Below are positions 5,579 to 6,770 of a stretch of 6,770 nucleotides of DNA, one piece after another. Position 1 is the stretch's first letter, and the number at the start of each line of letters is the position of its first letter. The notes below the pieces were generated by a model. The model was not told where the DNA came from. It saw only the letters and a list, made by a program, of their open reading frames with translations, and searched no databases. This DNA comes from an uncultured Coriobacteriales bacterium (GTDB taxonomy: Bacteria; Actinomycetota; Coriobacteriia; Coriobacteriales; UMGS124). The DNA is taken from contig CAIFEU010000135.1 of the NCBI GenBank assembly GCA_903789505.1, positions 1 through 6,770 on the forward strand, read 5' to 3'. A program made the translations under genes and the position numbers.

Positions 5579-6770
5579 GAGAAAAAATACGCGCGGATAC
5601 CCCACTTGGTAGACCAGATTCCTCGTCCCGGACCAACGCGTACGTCAGGAACATGTTCGAGGTGCCCGAGGTGGCCGGGTAGTCGCCGGCGTCGCTGCAG
5701 TTGCTCGCGGCGTAGATGCGCGTGAACGACTCGCCGTCGAGGTCGAACACGTAGTAGGAGAGCGAGCTGCGCACCACCAGAAGGCCGCCGACGTAGTTGA
5801 CCTGGGCAGATGGCTCGAGCTGCAGCGCGTAGAAGGGGCCCTGGCTCGGGCCGACGTAGGTGCCCATCGAGCCGAACGTCCCGCCGTAGCCGTAGTTCGC
5901 CTCGATCGAGAAGGCAAACCGGCTCCCGATCGTCGTGACGAAGAACGGCTTGACCGACGCGGGCAGGACGAGCTGGTCGATCGTCCTGTCGGGCTCGTCG
6001 ACGTCCAGCGAGGTGATGCCGTAGTAGGTCCCGCTGTCGGCGTTGACGCGCGGGGCGATCGTGAGGATGCCCGCGTTGAGGTCGGGCGCGCAGCCGAACC
6101 GCCCGCGCGACGTCCACACCCCGGTGCCGGTGTCCTGGCCGAGCCTCCACAGGTAGGCGATCGAGCTCTCGGTGACGTGGGAGCCGCTCGCGTCGGGCAT
6201 GACCTGCCAGACCACGCGGTCGTCCCAGACGGCGAACTGGGCGGGGAGCCACTCCGCGTCGCCCTCGCTGAGCTTCACGACGTTGTCGCGCACGACCTCC
6301 GTACCGGCGAACGGGGCCGCGTAGAGCTTCCACTCGTCGGTGGCGTTGTTCATCTCGACCCACGCCACCAGCGACGAGGTAATGCGGCACTCGCTGGGGG
6401 CGTAGTCGTCGCCGGAGATCGGCTGGCTGAGCACCGGCGACACCGTGCCGGTCGTGACGTCGAGGCACTCGATGACCGTGAGCGGACGGGCGGTGTCGTT
6501 GGCGCGCAGGATCGCGGCGTAGCGGTCGCAGTCCATCGTGAGCAGGCTGCCCTCCGGCAGGTCGAAGGTCGCCGTGGGCTCGTAGGAGACCGTGTCGGTC
6601 TCGTCGGAAAAGGTCAGCAGGTTGGTCGAGGTCACGCCGTTCGTCGTGGTCGTGACCACCTGCTTCCCCTCGCTCTCGGCCGACGACGCCGCGTCCGCCT
6701 CCGAGGACGCCCGGGCCTGGCCGTCGCCGTCCTCGGAGCAGCCCGCCGCCCCCGCACCCGCAGCCAGGAA
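5571..6770 (-). CDS. Secreted lipoprotein, predicted seven-unit beta-propeller (partial, N-terminus beyond right edge)
   Basis: The frame is open to the right edge and 399 residues are visible. They begin with the end of a signal peptide, FLAAGAGAAGC, giving lipobox AAGC with the lipidated Cys at fragment residue 11 (codon 6738-6740). A Ser/Glu/Ala/Gly-rich linker (12-37) follows, typical of surface lipoproteins. The mature part shows about seven repeats of roughly 45-50 residues, each with hydrophobic strands and a closing aromatic strand: near 75-108, 127-156, 175-211, 227-257, 273-318, 321-345 and 368-399 (closing strands such as WKLYAAPF, YYGITSLDV, FYALQL, YYVFDLD, ARIFSL). This pattern suits a TolB/WD40-like beta-propeller; it is recognised by pattern and no named family is claimed. 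No catalytic motif is seen. The role could be ligand or polymer binding at the cell surface. It lies 103 bp upstream of the response-regulator start in the same direction, so a link to the two-component pair is possible. Internal GTG starts exist (e.g. 6657-6659) but would drop the lipobox. Confidence 0.85.
   Translation of the reverse strand, partial: FLAAGAGAAGCSEDGDGQARASSEADAASSAESEGKQVVTTTTNGVTSTNLLTFSDETDTVSYEPTATFDLPEGSLLTMDCDRYAAILRANDTARPLTVIECLDVTTGTVSPVLSQPISGDDYAPSECRITSSLVAWVEMNNATDEWKLYAAPFAGTEVVRDNVVKLSEGDAEWLPAQFAVWDDRVVWQVMPDASGSHVTESSIAYLWRLGQDTGTGVWTSRGRFGCAPDLNAGILTIAPRVNADSGTYYGITSLDVDEPDRTIDQLVLPASVKPFFVTTIGSRFAFSIEANYGYGGTFGSMGTYVGPSQGPFYALQLEPSAQVNYVGGLLVVRSSLSYYVFDLDGESFTRIYAASNCSDAGDYPATSGTSNMFLTYALVRDEESGLPSGVSARIFSLT

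Noticed and set aside
5468..5605. N-terminal extension of the response regulator
   Set aside because: It would run through the stop of the upstream gene and the promoter-like patch; receiver homology begins right after the ATG that has an AGGAG site.

Overview
The window is very GC-rich (roughly two thirds G+C by eye) with strong G/C bias at third codon positions. All six supported genes lie on the minus strand, so transcription runs right to left. GTG starts, AGGAG-type ribosome sites and the gene content fit a high-GC actinobacterium. A Coriobacteriia-type anaerobe (Olsenella/Collinsella/Atopobium relatives) is my best guess, but that is inference and not proven by any one feature.

In transcription order: (1) about 5571-6770, the 3' part of a secreted lipoprotein gene. 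Its lipobox is visible just inside the right edge, and its mature domain reads like a seven-unit beta-propeller. (2) 4727-5467, an OmpR/PhoB-type response regulator. (3) 3188-4705, its partner membrane sensor histidine kinase, 21 bp downstream. (4) A 331-bp intergenic region (2857-3187) with compact GC hairpins after the kinase and a candidate promoter and inverted repeats ahead of purC. (5) 1972-2856, purC, SAICAR synthase of de novo purine synthesis. (6) 1030-1968, a two-helix membrane protein of unknown function, 3 bp after the purC stop and almost surely co-transcribed with it. (7) 1-824, the N-terminal 274 residues of a creatininase-family metal-dependent amidohydrolase that runs off the left edge.

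The regulator and kinase form a standard two-component pair. The lipoprotein directly upstream may be an accessory sensor or a target of the pair. An AT-rich patch at its 3' end carries a TAGAAT -10-like box inside a TCACAT-N8-ATGTGA inverted repeat, a plausible promoter and operator for the pair. purC and the membrane gene form a second unit, and the creatininase-family gene probably has its own transcript.

I see no mobile element, CRISPR array, tRNA or rRNA, and no clear sign of a new multi-gene system. The points most worth checking are the lipoprotein/two-component arrangement, the putative operator, the active-site change in the creatininase-family protein, and the purC-linked membrane protein.
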